Notes under the pieces: model-generated
The model's database searches: none
Told to the model about the DNA's origin: nothing
The model's input: only the letters and a program-made list of their open reading frames with translations
Position numbers and translations under genes: made by a program
Shown: positions 40,552 to 42,304 of the stretch, piece after piece
Layout: each line of letters opens with the position of its first letter
How positions within the stretch are numbered: the first letter of the stretch is position 1
Source of the DNA: Lachnospiraceae bacterium
GTDB lineage: Bacteria; Bacillota; Clostridia; Lachnospirales; Lachnospiraceae
DNA length: 42,304 nucleotides
Assembly (NCBI GenBank): GCA_011959285.1
Contig: BLLW01000030.1
Location: forward strand, 1 to 42,304
Reading direction: 5' to 3'

Positions 40552-41106
40552 CTAAAAGAACCGTATTTCTGTAGCATGAAATTCATCATTTTTAAAGCTG
40601 CCTTTCATTTCAACGGACATATGCTCTTTCAAATCCTGAAATCCAGCCTCTTTATCTTCATGGTTTTCCCCACTTCCATCCGTGGTTCTCATATAAAAGA
40701 TGGTATCCTCCTCAAAAAACACATGAATCAACTCGGTGTCAGGAAGAACAGCATTGGAGCTTGGAGAACTGTATGATAAAGAACCGTCATCAAGAATTTT
40801 CACTTTCTTTTCGGCGATGAAAAATGAATTCTCTTCCATTTTCCAAACCTTACCCAGAAAATCCGCATCAACAGCAGCGGCAACATCCGGCTCTAAAACC
40901 TGCCATCTGCCTTCTGTATTTTCCTGTGGCTCCTCCGTGCCCCCAGCAATCTCTTTTGGTGCATTATTTGATTCCTCTGATAACACTTCGCTTATCTGGC
41001 TTTCTTCTATTTTAGCAGCAGACTCAGAACCGGAACCGCATCCCGTAACCATCGTATTCAATATACAGACAGTACCGAATACTATCATTGCCTTTTTCAG
41101 TTTCAT
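40552..41106 (-). CDS. Lipoprotein of unknown function
   Basis: A 184-residue lipoprotein: signal peptide with lipobox (MVTGCGSG, Cys at 23), an acidic Glu-rich linker (about 28-65) and a small beta domain in the rest, with repeated short strands (KVKILDDGSLSYSS, EEDTIFYMRTTDG) ending EFHATEIRFF. No family recognised. It has a good AGGAGG site and a promoter with TATAAT at 41147-41152. First gene of a two-gene unit. Confidence 0.7.
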   Translation of the reverse strand: MKLKKAMIVFGTVCILNTMVTGCGSGSESAAKIEESQISEVLSEESNNAPKEIAGGTEEPQENTEGRWQVLEPDVAAAVDADFLGKVWKMEENSFFIAEKKVKILDDGSLSYSSPSSNAVLPDTELIHVFFEEDTIFYMRTTDGSGENHEDKEAGFQDLKEHMSVEMKGSFKNDEFHATEIRFF

Positions 41107-41146
41107 AACTTTTCTTACCTCCTGGTTATTTATAGAAATAATAACT

Positions 41147-41175
41147 ATTATAGTCTGTCTGATTCATTCAAACAA
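41147..41175 (-). promoter_or_regulatory. Promoter of the lipoprotein operon
   Basis: On the minus strand TTGTTT (41170-41175), a 17-base spacer and TATAAT (41147-41152). The -35 box lies at the edge of an inverted repeat around AACAA-CCTG-TTTGTT (about 41171-41187). Confidence 0.6.
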
Positions 41176-41283
41176 CCTGTTTGTTGTGAAATGCTTTCTG
41201 GATACCGTAAATGTCACTGAACGTTCTGAGGAATATCTACTTGGGTCGATTGCAAACCGACCTTCCCGTTTTGTAAACGAGTT

Positions 41284-41577
41284 TCACCTTTCGCAAGCGG
41301 CATTCAAATTTTGTACCACAAAATTCACGTCTCTTTCTGCCCTTATTTCCAGCTGGCGGTCTGCGTATGTTTTTAGTTTCTCGCTGCACATCCGCTCGTC
41401 CTTGTTGTTCAGGTAAATCTGGTAGATGCTCTGCCCCTGCTTCACTAGCGACACAAGTATCTTATTGAGTCTTGCTATCTCCCCTTCCGTTGACAGGATC
41501 CCGCTCCTTGACTCCGATATCTTCGTTTTATGCTCTATCGTAGAGCCATGAACAAAGTAACTCCTAAAACGTTGCAA
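41284..41577 (-). pseudogene. Degraded IS30-family transposase fragment
   Basis: The fragment reads SESRSGILSTEGEIARLNKIL, then SLVKQGQSIYQIYLNNKDERMCSEK. That is the central helix-turn-helix part of IS30-like transposases, where intact members continue with a Tyr-Asn-Tyr-Ile segment and a long catalytic DDE domain. After MCSEK the frame diverges (LKTYADRQLE) and soon stops. The N-terminal zinc-like part and the entire DDE catalytic domain are missing. No terminal inverted repeats were found. Its frame overlaps the start of the recombinase relic on the opposite strand. Confidence 0.65.
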
Positions 41578-42060
41578 GAAAATTTGAACGATTGGAATAA
41601 GAATTTAAAAAACATAAAATTAAGTACCATTCCAATGCATGATTTAAAGCCCAAAGGCTATATTTACTTTTTTGAAAATATAACCAAAGGCAGAAATAAC
41701 CCTATCAAGAGCATTGATTTTTCAGAGTTTAACTACTATGTTCCCTACAATTCTAATAAGGTATATACATTAGAAAACCGCACTATCACAATAAATGAAC
41801 AAGCATTAAGTCTACGTCAACTGCAAGATGATTTGACCTTTGGAAAAAGTACAACAGAAATTGTTCCAAGAATTAAAGGAAATACTTAAAGAGGTAAGCG
41901 AACTTTACCCACGACCTCTGAATGTATAAGAATATTAACGTTGACAAAAGAAATCAACCCGAATAGCGAATACGTTTTTATGCCTTATGAGAAAATTATG
42001 CTAACCAATACATTCAACATATATTTGATCTGGAACACATGGAAGATACTTTTGGCGTAG
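41548..42060 (+). pseudogene. Degraded tyrosine recombinase (integrase)
   Basis: One frame is broken by TAA at 41887. The part before reads KVTPKTLQENLNDWNKNLKN and FFENITKGRNN, like the core-binding domain of clostridial phage-type integrases, then NPIKSIDFSEFNYY. The part after the stop reads KRTLPTTSECIRILTLTKE and NPNSEYVFMPYEKIMLTNTF, like the catalytic-domain end. Between them the Arg-I region has been deleted, and the His-x-x-Arg and Tyr at the C-terminus are missing. The codons are AT-rich, unlike the chromosome core. It stands just beyond the 3' end of tRNA-Cys. Confidence 0.58.
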
Positions 42061-42081
42061 TTGCACCAAGTAATCATAAGT

Positions 42082-42119
42082 AAAAAATAAAGGAAACGCT
42101 GTATTTATCAACGTTTCCT
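42082..42119 (-). terminator. Terminator downstream of tRNA-Cys
   Basis: On the minus strand AGGAAACG / CGTTTCCT (arms 42112-42119 and 42091-42098) followed by a T-rich stretch. It would end the tRNA transcript. Confidence 0.8.
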
Positions 42120-42133
42120 CTACTTTTAACAAG

Positions 42134-42205
42134 AGGCGCAGACCGGATTTGAACCGGTGGATACTGGTGTTGCAGACCATTGCCTTACCACTTGGCTACT
42201 GCGCC
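42134..42205 (-). tRNA. tRNA-Cys (GCA)
   Basis: A full 72-nucleotide cloverleaf on the minus strand: acceptor GGCGCAG/CTGCGCC, anticodon stem TGGTC-T-GCA-A-CACCA with anticodon GCA, T arm CCGGTTCAAATCCGG, and discriminator U. The terminal CCA is not encoded. It lies just upstream, in transcription sense, of the terminator at 42082-42119. Confidence 0.95.
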
Positions 42206-42275
42206 ATACTATGTAATTATAACAAATCGATAAATCACAGTCAATTCCATTTTGTCTGTAATCTATCGCATTAAA

Positions 42276-42304
42276 TGACTCCGACGGGAATCGAACCCGT
42301 GTTA
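42276..42304 (-). tRNA. tRNA, 3' part only (window edge)
   Basis: The minus strand shows a T arm (ACGGG-TTCGATT-CCCGT) and the 3' acceptor arm CGGAGTC with discriminator A. The anticodon is outside the window, so the amino acid cannot be read; a 5' acceptor strand of GACTCCG is implied, which would fit a lysine tRNA, but others are possible. Confidence 0.85.

Noticed and set aside
40736-41416. Long open frame (226 codons) on the plus strand
   Set aside because: Antisense to the lipoprotein gene, which has a clear lipobox, binding site and promoter; the plus frame is rich in Ser, Phe and Ile and has none of these.
1-42304. CRISPR arrays, intact insertion sequences, rRNA genes
   Set aside because: No regularly spaced repeats with unique spacers, no intact transposase with terminal inverted repeats, and no rRNA-like stretches were seen on either strand.

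Overview
The window is a piece of chromosome from a low-to-mid GC anaerobic Firmicute, most likely a gut Lachnospiraceae-type Clostridium. I infer this from pyruvate formate-lyase with its activase, an 8-Fe ferredoxin, MecA, a Firmicutes-type GdpP-RplI-DnaB operon, rpsF-ssb-rpsR, strong AGGAGG ribosome binding sites, consensus sigma-A promoters and an AAA-ATPase/PDDEXK gene of the kind multiplied in gut clostridia. No species can be named from sequence reading alone.

Layout. 1-9139: pflB (cut by the window edge), a DUF1858 redox protein, an NhaC-type antiporter, mecA, a 630-base stretch with little coding, an unknown 72-residue protein, a membrane-anchored GH18 protein, a DUF2975/HTH pair, pflA and a ferredoxin. 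9164-14002: a MerR-like regulator and the gdpP-rplI-dnaB operon (c-di-AMP hydrolysis, ribosomal protein L9, replicative helicase). 14179-18709: an ABC-2 exporter cassette (ATPase and two permeases) and a membrane-anchored unknown protein. 18810-20924: rpsF-ssb-rpsR with a structured leader, DUF951 and a sirtuin. 21207-25751: a NYN ribonuclease-like protein with a C-terminal membrane anchor, an AAA-ATPase/PDDEXK protein, a tocopherol-cyclase-like protein and a YdcF-type protein. 25757-30382: a complete Bce-type antimicrobial peptide sensing and resistance module (response regulator, kinase, ATPase, FtsX-type permease), with a probable response-regulator binding site in front of the transporter genes.

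30614-36034 is the most distinctive cluster: TetR regulator, phytoene-desaturase-like FAD oxidoreductase, AraC regulator, and a 765-residue fusion of a GH13 alpha-glucosidase with a complete maltose/galactoside O-acetyltransferase. The fusion gene has a long inverted repeat spanning its -10 box and Shine-Dalgarno sequence, and a 22-bp tandem repeat beginning at its stop codon. 36132-38720: an HD-domain hydrolase, a small unknown protein and a metallophosphoesterase in one operon, then a C39-like peptidase.

38715-42304 is the accessory edge: a CPBP-family membrane protease, two small lipoprotein-like genes, a broken IS30-type transposase, a broken tyrosine recombinase, tRNA-Cys and the end of a second tRNA. 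The recombinase relic lies directly beyond the 3' end of tRNA-Cys, as expected for the scar of an element that integrated in a tRNA gene.

I see no CRISPR array and no intact insertion sequence. The strongest candidates for something new are the glucosidase-acetyltransferase fusion and its switch-like leader, the membrane-anchored NYN protein, the 85-base structured element at 4915-4999, and the direct-repeat promoter of the Bce transporter.
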